Source: Cutibacterium namnetense
Lineage (GTDB): Bacteria > Actinomycetota > Actinomycetes > Propionibacteriales > Propionibacteriaceae
Length of the DNA: 64,000 nt
Direction of reading: 5' to 3'
NCBI RefSeq assembly: GCF_001642025.1
Contig: NZ_LWHO01000001.1
Coordinates: 282,573-346,572, forward strand
A program made the translations under genes and the position numbers. The notes beneath the pieces were generated by a model. It was not told where the DNA came from. It saw only the letters and a list, made by a program, of their open reading frames with translations, and made no database searches. Positions 1 to 9,757 of this stretch are shown one piece after another (position 1 is the stretch's first letter; the number at the start of each line of letters is the position of its first letter).

Positions 1-122
1 CAAGCACCAGGACGGTAGCGGAGATAAGGAATTAGGTAGCTAGTTGGCGGCGATGACAACTTCGAGGGTGCGATAACATAGGCGAAATCGTCGTCAGCTT
101 GCTGCTTCGATAAGATTCTCTG

Positions 123-1655
123 GTGAGTTCTGACACTGCATCCAGCCAGTCCCCTGACGTCTCCGAGCAGATGCAGGTCCGCCTCGACAAGCGGGCCCGG
201 ATCATCGCCGATGGAGGCCAGGCCTACCCGGTCGATTTGCTGCGCGACCATACCCTGGCCCAGGTTCGTCAGAAATACACCGACGATGCCGGCGAGCTGA
301 CCCTGGCTCCCGGCGAGGAGACCGCCGACGAGGTCACTGTTGGCGGACGTGTCGTCTTTGTTCGCAATACCGGCAAGCTGTGTTTCGCCAGTCTGCAGGA
401 TGGGTTTACCGAGGCTTCCAACGGTGAGCGGTTGCAGGTCATGCTTTCCAAAGCTGAGGTGGGCGATGAGTCCTTGGCTGCGTGGAAGTCCGATGTTGAT
501 TTGGGCGATCACGTCTGGGTGCGTGGTCGGGTCGTCGTCTCTCGTCGTGGCGAGCTATCCATCATGGCTGCTGAGTGGCGGATGGCGTCCAAGGCGCTGC
601 GTCCGCTGCCGACTCTTCATAAGGAGCTTTCGGAGGAGACCCGGGTGCGTCGTCGCTACGCGGATCTCGTCGTTCGCGAGGAGTCGCGCCAGATGGTGCG
701 CACCCGCGCCGTCATTACCCGCGCGGTGCGTCGCGCCCTCGACGAGCGCGGTTTCCTTGAGATCGAGACTCCGATCTTGCAGTTGGTCCACGGTGGCGCC
801 GCAGCCCGCCCGTTTAACACCCACCTCAACGCCTTCGACATCGACATGAGCTTGCGCATCGCCCTTGAGCTCTATCTCAAGCGGGCGATGGTCGGCGGCA
901 CCGATCGGGTCTACGAGATGGGTCGGGTCTTCCGCAACGAGGGCATCGACTCCAGCCACTCGGCCGAGTTTTCTATGCTTGAGGCCTACATGAGCTGGGG
1001 CAACCAGTTCACTATCGCTGAGGTGATTAAGGACATCATCATGGCGGTGGCCGACGCCCTCGACGTCCATCAGATTGAGACCCCTAAGGGCACTATCGAT
1101 CTTGACGGGCAGTGGCGTTGGGTTAGCGTCTACCCAGGCCTGTCGGAAAAACTAGGGCGTGAGGTCACCCTTGACACCCCGCTGGAGGAGTTGCAGGCGA
1201 TCGCGGCTGAGCACGAGATCGAGATCGACCAGTCTTGGGAGGCTGGCAAGGTCGTCATGGAGCTTTTCGGTGAACTCGTCGAGCCTGACCTCATCAACCC
1301 CACCTTTGTGTGTGACTACCCGGCTATCGCCCAGCCGCTGGCCCGTCCGCATCGCGACGATCCGCGCATGGTTGAGGCCTGGGACCTCATCATTGGCGGG
1401 ATGGAGCGCGGTACTGGGTTCTCCGAACTCGTCGACCCGGTCATCCAGCGCGAAGTACTTACCAAGCAATCCCTCGCTGCAGCCGCAGGCGATCCTGAGG
1501 CTATGCAGCTCGATGAGGATTTCCTTGAGGCTCTAGAGTTCGGCTGCCCGCCCATGGGTGGTCTGGGACTTGGCGTCGACCGGCTGGTGATGCTCTTTAC
1601 CAACGCTGGTATCCGAGAGACGATCCTCTTCCCGCTGCTCAAGCCGGAACACTGA
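123..1655 (+). CDS. lysS: Lysyl-tRNA synthetase, class II
   Basis: Charges tRNA-Lys with lysine in the cytoplasm. The 510-residue product has the usual length and layout of bacterial class II LysRS: an N-terminal OB-fold anticodon-binding domain (about residues 70-160), then the class II catalytic core. Class II motifs are recognisable: motif 2 around 'VYEMGRVFRNEG' (near residue 265) and motif 3 around 'GLGLGVDRLVMLF' (near residue 485). Translation starts at a GTG; no strong ribosome binding site is visible just upstream, so the exact start is less certain than the identity. The gene converges on crgA, with a strong hairpin between the two. Confidence 0.96.
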   Translation: MSSDTASSQSPDVSEQMQVRLDKRARIIADGGQAYPVDLLRDHTLAQVRQKYTDDAGELTLAPGEETADEVTVGGRVVFVRNTGKLCFASLQDGFTEASNGERLQVMLSKAEVGDESLAAWKSDVDLGDHVWVRGRVVVSRRGELSIMAAEWRMASKALRPLPTLHKELSEETRVRRRYADLVVREESRQMVRTRAVITRAVRRALDERGFLEIETPILQLVHGGAAARPFNTHLNAFDIDMSLRIALELYLKRAMVGGTDRVYEMGRVFRNEGIDSSHSAEFSMLEAYMSWGNQFTIAEVIKDIIMAVADALDVHQIETPKGTIDLDGQWRWVSVYPGLSEKLGREVTLDTPLEELQAIAAEHEIEIDQSWEAGKVVMELFGELVEPDLINPTFVCDYPAIAQPLARPHRDDPRMVEAWDLIIGGMERGTGFSELVDPVIQREVLTKQSLAAAAGDPEAMQLDEDFLEALEFGCPPMGGLGLGVDRLVMLFTNAGIRETILFPLLKPEH

Positions 1656-1660
1656 TCCGA

Positions 1661-1689
1661 AGGCCCGCCGGGATACTCCTGGCGGGCCT
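1661..1689. terminator. Bidirectional hairpin between lysS and crgA
   Basis: A perfect 9-bp inverted repeat (AGGCCCGCC / GGCGGGCCT) with an 11-nt loop lies immediately after the lysS stop and immediately before the crgA stop on the other strand. There is no T-tract, so termination is inferred from position and stem strength. Confidence 0.6.
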
Positions 1690-1694
1690 CCCGC

Positions 1695-1976
1695 TCACTT
1701 CCACAGGGTAGCGACGCCGAATCCGGCAGCCATGAGACCCATGCCGATGAGGACGTTCCAGTCACCTAGGTCGCTGATACCGGGGATCTGATTACCCGCG
1801 ATGTAGTAGACGATCAGCCACAGCACCCCGAGTAGGAACAGCGGGACGAAGACCTTCGGAACCCAAGAGCGGTCAATCGGAGCAGCCTTCTTCTCAGCTC
1901 GGCGCTCGTCCATGGTGGCCCGGTTCTTGGCCTGGGCCTTCTTCTTGGCTTGCGGTCTGACCTTCGATTCGGGCAC
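1695..1976 (-). CDS. crgA: CrgA family septum-associated membrane protein
   Basis: Small actinobacterial membrane protein that, in the family, helps recruit penicillin-binding proteins to the division site. A 93-residue product is predicted: a basic N-terminus rich in Lys/Arg/Ala, then two transmembrane helices (about residues 36-56 and 68-88), as in other CrgA proteins. I chose the GTG at 1976 because an AGGAG lies 8 nt upstream; the reading frame stays open further upstream, but that stretch does not resemble CrgA. The position next to the pknB/pbpA/rodA cluster matches the conserved actinobacterial arrangement. Confidence 0.88.
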   Translation of the reverse strand: MPESKVRPQAKKKAQAKNRATMDERRAEKKAAPIDRSWVPKVFVPLFLLGVLWLIVYYIAGNQIPGISDLGDWNVLIGMGLMAAGFGVATLWK

Positions 1977-2097
1977 GGTGACTACTCCTGGGGTTCGAGG
2001 ACACGCCCGCCGAGCGTGGTGGGACAAATCTTGCTTAACTAGCCTAGAGGACAATCGCCAATTCCGGCGACACGGGTCAGCCTGCGAGGAGGCGACG

Positions 2098-2925
2098 ATG
2101 AGCGACGACAACGATCCTGACGTCCATCCCGACGACACATCCTTCGATACCGACGAAGATAGGTCTCAGGGTACGACAGAACCCTCTATTCAGGATGTCC
2201 GGTCGGATTCTCGACACCCCCGTCTGGCCAGATTCGCCACTGTGAGTGTGATGGCCTTGGCGGGTCTCATGATGACGACGGCTGCTATCAATTCACGCGG
2301 GCACGATCTTCGCCCCGAGCGTGATACCGACATGGCCACCCTGGTACGTAACCAGGCCAGTCACAACGCCGCCTTGCAGAAGGAGGCAGCCGGTCTGCGG
2401 GCCCAGGTGGATAACCTTTCCAAGGCCGATCAGACCCCGGGCGTCACATCCTCGGCCGTTTCGTCAGCGTCGGCCTTAGCGCCGTCCGTTGGCTTGGGAG
2501 CTGTCAGTGGTAAGGCTCTGCGCGTCACCCTCGACGACACGCCGCTTAGCGAGAATCCGGGCGGAGTGGACGCCAACATGTTGGTCGTCCACCAGCAGGA
2601 TATCCAGATGGTTGTCAACACCTTGTGGTCCGGGGGAGCAGAGGCTATGACCATCCAGGGGCAGCGAGTCATCTCCACCACGGCGGTGAAATGCGTCGGA
2701 AATACTGTCGTCTTGCACGGCGTGGCTTACGCCCCGCCCTACGTCATCGAGGCGATTGGTGATCCCGATGCCTTGCAGAAGGCTCTCGACACCTCTGAAG
2801 CGGTGCGCGTTTACAAGGAGTATGTGAGTGCATACCAGCTCGGGTGGTCGGTGGAGAGGGCTGGGCGAGTCACCATGCCCGCCTACACTGGCGCCGTTGC
2901 TATCAGCCACGCCACACCACGCTGA
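2098..2925 (+). CDS. DUF881 family membrane protein
   Basis: Protein of 275 residues with an acidic N-terminus, one transmembrane helix (about residues 46-64), a short predicted coiled coil (about 75-110) and a C-terminal DUF881 domain. The domain shows the family hallmarks: a 'QDIQMVVNTLWSGGAEAM' stretch (near residue 165) and 'YVIEAIGDPDAL' (near 215). DUF881 genes commonly neighbour crgA and the division/cell-wall kinases; the exact function is not established. The ATG at 2098 is preferred because GAGGAGG lies 6 nt upstream. It is divergent from crgA. Confidence 0.85.
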   Translation: MSDDNDPDVHPDDTSFDTDEDRSQGTTEPSIQDVRSDSRHPRLARFATVSVMALAGLMMTTAAINSRGHDLRPERDTDMATLVRNQASHNAALQKEAAGLRAQVDNLSKADQTPGVTSSAVSSASALAPSVGLGAVSGKALRVTLDDTPLSENPGGVDANMLVVHQQDIQMVVNTLWSGGAEAMTIQGQRVISTTAVKCVGNTVVLHGVAYAPPYVIEAIGDPDALQKALDTSEAVRVYKEYVSAYQLGWSVERAGRVTMPAYTGAVAISHATPR

Positions 2926-2993
2926 GTCAGGGCATACAACGAGCGTGGTGGCGTCTAGGCGCCAGCCAGATGATCCCGCTAGGGCATTGGGCT

Positions 2994-4898
2994 TCAGCCG
3001 TTCGACGACGGGCTAGCCGTGGGCGTTGCAGTCGTCGGGGCCGCTGGGGCCGGGGCGATTGACGACGAGGACGGATCGTCCGACGAGGCGGAGGGTGCTT
3101 GCGGCTCGTGAGTAGGCTCTGGCGGCGCCACGGCAACGAGCACCTTGATGGCCGTCGACCTGTCGGCAACAGCCCCGTAGTCCGGATCCTGTCCAAAGAC
3201 TGTGTCCGGAGCGGCAGAGGACGTCGTTTGACGCTCCACCGAGATGGAGAATCCGCTCGATCCGGCGGCTGAATTAGCCTCGTCGACGCTCATGCCCTTT
3301 AGGTTCGGTACCACCGACTTGCCGGTGGCGATCGTTAAGGTGACTTGCTGATCGGGGGTCAGTGATGTTCCGGCCCCTGGACTGACAGAGTCAACGGTGC
3401 CAGCCTTCGCCTTAGTCGGCTCAGTCTTGGGGTCATCGTTGGTCACCTTGATCTGGCTGTCAGAGAACCCGGCATCTTTAAGGGCCTTGAGGGCGTCACC
3501 CTTCGATGATCCGACGATATTGCGCGGGATCGTGAGCTGCTTCGGTCCATCGTTGACGGTGATCGTCACATCACTACCGGCAGGAACCTTCTTGTTAGCG
3601 ACTGGGCTCTGCGCGACGACCTGGTTGGCGGTCGATTCGTCCTTTTGAACATGGTTGACCTTGACCTTCAGCCCGGCATTTTCCAGGGTTGAGGTCGCTC
3701 CCTGCTGGCTTAAACCGGTGACGGCCGGAACGTTGACCATCTTTACCGTGCTGGATGGCGTAGGAGCCGGGGAGGACTGCGAGGACGAGCTAAATACCCG
3801 ATGTAATCCGAACCCGAGTAGAGCGAGCAACACCACGACCAGGATCGTTATGGCGATAACTGGCCAACGCTTACGACGCGGTTCCTCGGGCTCCTGGGGG
3901 CTTTCAGTGTGAACAGGGCTGGCCCCGTCTTGCGCAGCGGCGGCAGGGAGGGGGCCGGTTGTGGCGGTAGTCGTCGCAGCGGCCGGAATGAGGTGAGTTT
4001 GCTCTTGGGTATCAGCTTCGGGATCGGCGTGACTGTGCATCGCAACGGGTTCGCGCCCCGATAGGAGGCGATCGATGTCGTCACGCATCTGCTTGGCAGT
4101 TTGGTAGCGATCCGATGGGTCTTTGGCGAGCGCCTTGAGGGTGATGGCGTCCATCTGATTGGTGATCTCGGCGTCCAGGGAGGACGGTGCGGCCGGAACC
4201 TCGCGGACGTGCTGGTAGGCCACCGAGACAGGCGAGTCACCGATAAACGGCGGGCGCCCAACCAGCAACTCATAGAGCAGGCAGCCGGTGGCATAGATGT
4301 CAGCACGATTGTCGACGGTCTCGCCGCGGGCCTGTTCAGGGGAAAGGTACTGTGCGGTGCCTATGACGGCAGCCGTCTGGGTCATGGTGGCGGAGGTGTC
4401 GGCGACCGCTCGTGCGATACCGAAGTCCATCACCTTGACGTAGCCCTCGCGGGTGAGCATGACGTTGGCTGGCTTGATGTCGCGGTGGACGATGCCGGCA
4501 GCGTGGGAGTAGCTCAGCGCGTCGAGCACACCTTGAGTGAACTCTAAGGCACGACGGGGCAGGATCTTGCGACCGTCGCGCAGCACGTCGCGCAGGGTAT
4601 GACCGTCAATGAGCTCCATGACGATATACGGCACTTGTAGACCGGTGGTCGGGTCCTTCGTTTCACCGGTGTCGTACACGGCGACGATATTGGGGTGGTT
4701 GAGGCGCGCAGCCGACTGCGCCTCGCGCTGGAATCTCGCCTGGAAGGTGTCGTCACTGGCGAGGTCGGTACGCAGCTTTTTTACCGCGACGTCGCGGCCG
4801 AGACGGTGGTCGCGGGCCTTCCAGACATCGGCCATGCCGCCGCGACCGATGAGATTTTGCAGTTCGTAACGCCCGGAGAGCCAACTCTCAGCGCTCAT
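2994..4898 (-). CDS. pknB: PASTA-domain serine/threonine kinase PknB
   Basis: Membrane receptor kinase that senses peptidoglycan fragments and controls cell-wall growth. The 634-residue product has an N-terminal Hanks-type kinase domain (about 10-285): glycine loop GRGGMADV, catalytic Lys40, HRDIKPAN with Asp140, DFG at 158-160. A proline- and acid-rich linker follows, then one transmembrane helix (about 348-370), three extracellular PASTA repeats (about 385-590) and a Ser/Pro-rich tail. It is the last gene of the fhaA-fhaB-pstP-rodA-pbpA-pknB series; PstP is its expected antagonist. A 52-bp gap separates it from pbpA. Confidence 0.96.
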   Translation of the reverse strand: MSAESWLSGRYELQNLIGRGGMADVWKARDHRLGRDVAVKKLRTDLASDDTFQARFQREAQSAARLNHPNIVAVYDTGETKDPTTGLQVPYIVMELIDGHTLRDVLRDGRKILPRRALEFTQGVLDALSYSHAAGIVHRDIKPANVMLTREGYVKVMDFGIARAVADTSATMTQTAAVIGTAQYLSPEQARGETVDNRADIYATGCLLYELLVGRPPFIGDSPVSVAYQHVREVPAAPSSLDAEITNQMDAITLKALAKDPSDRYQTAKQMRDDIDRLLSGREPVAMHSHADPEADTQEQTHLIPAAATTTATTGPLPAAAAQDGASPVHTESPQEPEEPRRKRWPVIAITILVVVLLALLGFGLHRVFSSSSQSSPAPTPSSTVKMVNVPAVTGLSQQGATSTLENAGLKVKVNHVQKDESTANQVVAQSPVANKKVPAGSDVTITVNDGPKQLTIPRNIVGSSKGDALKALKDAGFSDSQIKVTNDDPKTEPTKAKAGTVDSVSPGAGTSLTPDQQVTLTIATGKSVVPNLKGMSVDEANSAAGSSGFSISVERQTTSSAAPDTVFGQDPDYGAVADRSTAIKVLVAVAPPEPTHEPQAPSASSDDPSSSSIAPAPAAPTTATPTASPSSNG

Positions 4899-4950
4899 TG
4901 AGGGATCTCCTCTGTGTTGACGTAGTGGGTGCTGGATGCTTGTTTGTCTG

Positions 4951-6378
4951 TCATCTCATCGCCTCGATGACATCTCTGGCGACGGGAGCCGCGAGGCGGC
5001 CTCCTGAAACCTCGTTGGTAGCGGTGTCTGAAGACTGGATGAAGACTGCTACTGCCACGTGCGGGTTGTCCGACCATCCGACGAACCACGCATAGGGGGC
5101 TTTGCCTTTCACTGTCTGGGCCGTGCCGGTTTTACCGCCGACGCTGACCCCATCAATGCGTGCCCTCTTGCCGGTGCCGTTGTTGACCACCGAGACCATC
5201 ATCGACTTCAACTGCTCGGCCGACTCTTTCGTCATCGGCTGCGACATCTGTTGCGGGTGGTGCTCGGAGACTACCTGCAGGTTCGATGCCCTGACCTGTG
5301 CGGTGAGGTACGGGGTCATGAGTTTGCCGTCATTGGCGATGCCGGCAGTCACCATGGCCATCTGCAGGGGGGAGGCCGCCACGTCGAACTGACCGATGGA
5401 GCTTTGCGCCAACTGGGCATCGGTGAGGTGCTGAGGGAACCTCGATACAGCTGACGAAAGATCGGAGCCGACGGCCTTGCCGAATCCAAACCGGTCAGCC
5501 TGATCCCGAACCTTGTCTTGGCCTAGGGCCACGCCGAGCTTGCCGAAGGCGGTATTGCACGAGATATCGAGGGCGTGGGTCAGGGTGACCTTGCTGCCCC
5601 CGCAGTTGGTTTCGTTCGTCAGCGGGGTGCGAGTGCCCGGCAGAATCCAGTTTTCCGGTGAGTCGACTTTGGAGTTCGGGTTGTAACCGTTCTGGAGAGC
5701 TGCCGCAGCCGTCACCAATTTGAATGTTGAGCCTGGCGGGTACGTTTCCCGGGTTGCGCGGTTCGATAGCGGAGACGACGGGTCCGCGACGAGGTCCTTC
5801 CATGCCTGGGTGGTGTCTTTGAGATGGTGGGAGGCAAGATCGTTGGGGTTATAGGAGGGGGAGGACGCCATGGCCAGCACCGCGCCAGTGGTGTAGTCCA
5901 GCGCGACGACGGCGCCCTTTTTGCCTTTGAGTCCCTCCCATGCGGCATCCTGCGCTTTAGCGTTGATCGTCGTGGTGATGGAGCCGCCCTCAGGTTTGTG
6001 GCCGGATAAGGTGCCGGTGATGCGGGAGAGCCACTGGGCGTCGGAGGTTCCGGTGAGCTGGGCGTTCTGAGTCTGCTCCAGCATGGATCGTCCGTAGTAG
6101 TAGGAGTAATACCCGGTAATGGGGGCGTATTTCGGCCCTGACGGGTATACACGCTGATAGGCGAACTTGCCATTGCTTGACTTCGTGGTGGCGATCGGCA
6201 TCGAACCGACGAGAATATTGCCACGGTTCTGGGAGAACTCCGCGTCACGTACCCGAACGTTGTGGGGATCGTTGTTGAGGCTAGCCTGACGGAACATAGC
6301 CGAACCCGTGAGGTTGACCATGAGTGCCAGGAACATCAGCCCGGCAAGCAAAGAGACCGCGCGAATCTGCTTATTCAT
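4951..6378 (-). CDS. pbpA: Penicillin-binding protein A (transpeptidase)
   Basis: Class B penicillin-binding protein that cross-links peptidoglycan outside the membrane. The 475-residue product has an N-terminal membrane anchor (about 6-28) and a transpeptidase domain with all three catalytic motifs visible: STFK (217-220), SCN in 'DISCNTAF', and KTGTA near residue 415. The length fits actinobacterial PbpA. Its start overlaps the rodA stop by 4 bp, which suggests translational coupling; RodA is the expected glycosyltransferase partner. Confidence 0.95.
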   Translation of the reverse strand: MNKQIRAVSLLAGLMFLALMVNLTGSAMFRQASLNNDPHNVRVRDAEFSQNRGNILVGSMPIATTKSSNGKFAYQRVYPSGPKYAPITGYYSYYYGRSMLEQTQNAQLTGTSDAQWLSRITGTLSGHKPEGGSITTTINAKAQDAAWEGLKGKKGAVVALDYTTGAVLAMASSPSYNPNDLASHHLKDTTQAWKDLVADPSSPLSNRATRETYPPGSTFKLVTAAAALQNGYNPNSKVDSPENWILPGTRTPLTNETNCGGSKVTLTHALDISCNTAFGKLGVALGQDKVRDQADRFGFGKAVGSDLSSAVSRFPQHLTDAQLAQSSIGQFDVAASPLQMAMVTAGIANDGKLMTPYLTAQVRASNLQVVSEHHPQQMSQPMTKESAEQLKSMMVSVVNNGTGKRARIDGVSVGGKTGTAQTVKGKAPYAWFVGWSDNPHVAVAVFIQSSDTATNEVSGGRLAAPVARDVIEAMR

Positions 6379-7772
6379 CGCGTGCCTCCATCTGGGGTGA
6401 GTACTTGTTGAGGATCAGGTGTCGGGGTGGTGGCGACGAAGTCGTCGGCAGGCTTTCGATTCCGATGCGAGACGATCATGATGATCGCGACGATGACCCA
6501 GTTTGCGATCAACGAGGAACCACCTTGGCTCATAAATGGGGTTGTTAGGCCGGTCAACGGCAGGAGGCGGGTGACACCGCCGATGATGGCGAAGACCTGG
6601 AGGGAGAGGGTGAAGGATAAGCCAACAACCATGAGTTTGCCGAATTCGTCACGGCAGCCGAGGCTGGTGCGCATTCCGCGGGCGGTGAGGACGAAGAAGA
6701 GCACGATAACGGCCATGAGGCCTGTGACGCCGAGTTCCTCACCTATGGATGTAGCGATGAAGTCGCTCCATGCTAGCGGAACCATGCCGGGACGTCCCAG
6801 CCCCCAGCCACGCCCGGCTAGTCCGCCCCAGGCGAGCCCGAATTGCGCCTGGATGATCTGGTAGTTCTGGGTGTAATTGGTGAAGGGGTGCAGCCAGGAG
6901 TCGAAGCGAACTCGTACGTGGCCGAAGAAGGTGTAGGCCAGCACAGCCCCGCCGAGGAAGCTCACCGCTCCCAGGATGGCCCATCCGCCCCGTTCGGTGG
7001 TGATGTACAGCATCACCACGAACATGCCGTAGAACAGCATTCCGGTGCCTAGGTCGTTTTGGTAGACGATGACGAGCATCGTCGCTACCCACATGACGGC
7101 GATGGGCCCGAGGTCGCGGGCGCGCGGCAGAGTAACCCCGAGGATTTTGTGCCCGGCGCGGGAGAGAACGTCGCGATTGTCGACGAGGTAGCCGGCAAAA
7201 GCGATAGCTAGCATCACTTTGGATATCTCAGCTGGCTGGAAGGTGTAGGAACCGATGCGGATCCACACTCGTGATCCCAGCGTCTCCATGCCCAAGCCCG
7301 GGATCAGGGGCAGCATGAGGAAAACGAGGCCGACGATGAACAGCACGTACGGGTATCGCTGCAAGTTGCGATGATCGCGCAGAATGAGCAACGTCGCGAC
7401 GAACAGGACGATACCCAAAGCCGTCCACAAAGCTTGGGTTTCCATGCGGTGATAGTGCGGATCGGGGATGTAGTCGATGCGGTGGATCATCGCTAGCCCG
7501 AGCCCATTGAGGGTGAAGGCGATAGGCAGGATCACCGGGTCGGCGTAGGGGATGACGATCCTCACGAAGATATGCGCAACGCCGATCACGGCCAGCCACA
7601 CGCCACCCACAATCATCCAGGTGTTTGGCACAACGTGATTGATGTTAAGTTCGGTGAGAGCCCATCCGCCGAAGCCGATAGCCCAGGCGATAAGAAGCAT
7701 GAACAGCTCCGTCCAGCGCCGCTTGGCCTGGACGACGACGGTGCCGTCATCAAATTCTTGTCCGATACTCAT
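6375..7772 (-). CDS. rodA: RodA/FtsW-type peptidoglycan glycosyltransferase
   Basis: SEDS-family integral membrane protein that polymerises lipid II. The 465-residue product is strongly hydrophobic with ten or more predicted membrane spans and carries SEDS signatures such as 'GLGMETLGSRVWIRIG' and the C-terminal 'GLTTPFMSQGGSSLIANW' region. I place the start at the ATG 7772 because it overlaps the pstP stop in an ATGA; the frame extends upstream, but only through pstP coding sequence. It is coupled on both sides by 4-bp overlaps (pstP and pbpA). Confidence 0.95.
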   Translation of the reverse strand: MSIGQEFDDGTVVVQAKRRWTELFMLLIAWAIGFGGWALTELNINHVVPNTWMIVGGVWLAVIGVAHIFVRIVIPYADPVILPIAFTLNGLGLAMIHRIDYIPDPHYHRMETQALWTALGIVLFVATLLILRDHRNLQRYPYVLFIVGLVFLMLPLIPGLGMETLGSRVWIRIGSYTFQPAEISKVMLAIAFAGYLVDNRDVLSRAGHKILGVTLPRARDLGPIAVMWVATMLVIVYQNDLGTGMLFYGMFVVMLYITTERGGWAILGAVSFLGGAVLAYTFFGHVRVRFDSWLHPFTNYTQNYQIIQAQFGLAWGGLAGRGWGLGRPGMVPLAWSDFIATSIGEELGVTGLMAVIVLFFVLTARGMRTSLGCRDEFGKLMVVGLSFTLSLQVFAIIGGVTRLLPLTGLTTPFMSQGGSSLIANWVIVAIIMIVSHRNRKPADDFVATTPTPDPQQVLTPDGGTR

Positions 7773-9259
7773 TGGCAATCCCCCGAATCGACGGCCGGGA
7801 GGTCGACTTCGTGTCCTGAGGCGCTCGGCGAGGGCATTGCGGAGGTTGGCGTCGGCACGGCCGGGGTTGGTACAGCAGATGGCTGGGTAGTGTGATAGGC
7901 GCTGGCGGCGGGTCCGCTGGCAGTAGATTGCAGGGGTGCCGAGGGGGCCGTCGAGGGGCTGGCGGGAGTTGGCGTAGTGGCAGCTGCCTCCCGGATGGCT
8001 TTGCATTGTTGAGCCCCAGTACGCAGCTCAGCAACCGTGGCGCGGGCTGAATCCATTGAGGAAACCCGGATACTCCCTGAGACGCGGTTGCGGTAATAGC
8101 GGGGAAGATCAGCAGTTTTGATGTTAGTTTTCTCGGCGACGTGGGATAGGTGGATCCAGATTAAATGGTCGGGTGACCCTTGGTAAATGGCTACTGCGTC
8201 GTTGTTGGTACCAACGTAGTATTGCGTGTTGAGGTAGGCGCGAGCACCGAAGATACCGCCGACCAGTACGGCGGCGAGGGCCAGGATGGTGATGGGCCAC
8301 AACCAATGTCGGCGGTGGCGGTGCATGGAGTCGACCGGGGCATAACGCATCGACTCTTCGGCCTCAGAGTCGAATAACACGGTCGACTTGCCGTCGCTCT
8401 TCGGTACCGATAGCGGTTGATCGAGGGGTAGTGGGGCGGTGGCCTCATGCTCGGGTACTTTGCGGGTCGTCGCTGCGCCAATGATGTGCGGTTCGGAAGC
8501 GTCGAGGATGGGATCGGCCTCGACGACTTCGGCGACGACGATGGTGATGTTGTCAGTACCGCCACCAGCATGGGCATCTGTTGTCAGCAGGTCGACGACG
8601 TCTTCGAGGTTGGTGGTGTTGAGGTGTTCGGCGATCGTGTTGTCGTCGACGAGACCGCACAGTCCATCGGAGCAGAACAAGATGCGGTCGCCCAATCGTA
8701 GATCCACGATCTGGGTGTCCGGGACGTGCTGGGGCTGGCCATTAAGCACCTTGAGCAGGAGAGACCGGTGCGGGTGCACAGCGGCTTCTTCGGGAGTGAT
8801 CCGGCCATCGTCAATGAGGGACTGCACCCAGGAGTGATCGTGAGTCATCCGCTTCATTCGGCCTTGACGCAGCAAGTAGCCGCGGGAGTCGCCGATGTGA
8901 ACGATGCCGAGTTGGGTACCGGAGAACATCGCGCCACAGAAGGTCGTCCCCATCCCTTCAAGGGAGGAGTCCCAGGCAACGAGGTCGGCGAGCTCGTCAT
9001 TGGCGTCGGCTACCGCTCCGGAAAGAACGGTGAGCATTTCTTCGCCTTGGGGGCGAGCCGGGGCGCCTTCGTCGGAGAACCTTCGATCGGCTTTAGCGAC
9101 GTGACGCACCGCAACGGTCGAGGCAAGGTCACCTGCGGCTGCGCCTCCCATGCCGTCAGCGACGACGAGCAGCCTCGGGGAGACGTATCCCGAGTCCTGA
9201 TTGTTGCGCCGGACCAGACCGATTTCGGAATGGCATCGAATATCGAGGGAGAAGGCCAT
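7769..9259 (-). CDS. pstP: PP2C-type Ser/Thr phosphatase PstP
   Basis: Metal-dependent phosphatase that reverses PknB-type phosphorylation. The 496-residue product has a cytoplasmic PP2C domain (about 1-240) with metal-ligand motifs 'VVADGMGGAAAGD' (near 32), 'GDSRGYL' (near 123) and 'GTDNITIVV' (near 234). A single transmembrane helix (about 317-342) and an extracellular, Pro/Ser/Ala-rich C-terminal region follow. The domain order matches mycobacterial PstP. Three bases separate it from fhaB upstream and it overlaps rodA downstream. Confidence 0.95.
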   Translation of the reverse strand: MAFSLDIRCHSEIGLVRRNNQDSGYVSPRLLVVADGMGGAAAGDLASTVAVRHVAKADRRFSDEGAPARPQGEEMLTVLSGAVADANDELADLVAWDSSLEGMGTTFCGAMFSGTQLGIVHIGDSRGYLLRQGRMKRMTHDHSWVQSLIDDGRITPEEAAVHPHRSLLLKVLNGQPQHVPDTQIVDLRLGDRILFCSDGLCGLVDDNTIAEHLNTTNLEDVVDLLTTDAHAGGGTDNITIVVAEVVEADPILDASEPHIIGAATTRKVPEHEATAPLPLDQPLSVPKSDGKSTVLFDSEAEESMRYAPVDSMHRHRRHWLWPITILALAAVLVGGIFGARAYLNTQYYVGTNNDAVAIYQGSPDHLIWIHLSHVAEKTNIKTADLPRYYRNRVSGSIRVSSMDSARATVAELRTGAQQCKAIREAAATTPTPASPSTAPSAPLQSTASGPAASAYHTTQPSAVPTPAVPTPTSAMPSPSASGHEVDLPAVDSGDCQ

Positions 9260-9262
9260 CGC

Positions 9263-9757
9263 TTATCGCCTGCCGGTGACGGTCATGGTGGTCCTGCCGA
9301 TTCGCACCTCGTCCCCCACCGACAGGCGCGTCGGATCTTCGATGCGCTCACCGTTGACATGGGTGCCGTTGGTTGAGGCCAAATCCTCAACGAACCATGC
9401 GCCGTCGATCCCTGGGGTGAACTCGGCATGGCGGGTGGAGGCGTAATCGTCGTCGATGGGTAGGGTGCAGTCGTTGCTGCGCCCTACTGTGACGCCGTTG
9501 GCCAGCGGAACATAGGTGCCGGCCCGACTTCCCGAGATGACCTGCAGGCCGGTTGGTTCCGGGGCAGACTCACGGCGTCGATCCTTGCGGCTCTTGCTGC
9601 GTCGGCCAGGCTCGACGGCGGCCGCTTCAGCATTGCGAGGGACTCGGTGCCCGTAGATGTCGGTACGAATAACGTTGATGACGAGCAGGATGAAAACCCA
9701 CAGCACCGCCAGATAAGTGATGCGCAATAGCGCGACGAGAAATTCGCTCACGATCAC
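9263..9757 (-). CDS. fhaB: FHA-domain membrane protein FhaB
   Basis: Small forkhead-associated protein that binds phosphothreonine in targets of PknB-type kinases. The 164-residue product has an N-terminal transmembrane helix (about 8-30), a basic linker and one FHA domain (about 80-155) with the conserved GRS, 'STRHAEF' and 'STNGTHVNG' elements. It begins at a GTG that overlaps the fhaA stop by 4 bp and lies directly upstream of pstP, the canonical actinobacterial order. Confidence 0.93.
   Translation of the reverse strand: MIVSEFLVALLRITYLAVLWVFILLVINVIRTDIYGHRVPRNAEAAAVEPGRRSKSRKDRRRESAPEPTGLQVISGSRAGTYVPLANGVTVGRSNDCTLPIDDDYASTRHAEFTPGIDGAWFVEDLASTNGTHVNGERIEDPTRLSVGDEVRIGRTTMTVTGRR

Noticed and set aside
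4101-4547. Plus-strand open frame of 148 codons inside pknB
   Set aside because: Antisense to the kinase catalytic domain, no ribosome binding site.
8726-9376. Plus-strand open frame of 216 codons opposite pstP/fhaB
   Set aside because: Shadow across two confidently identified minus-strand genes.
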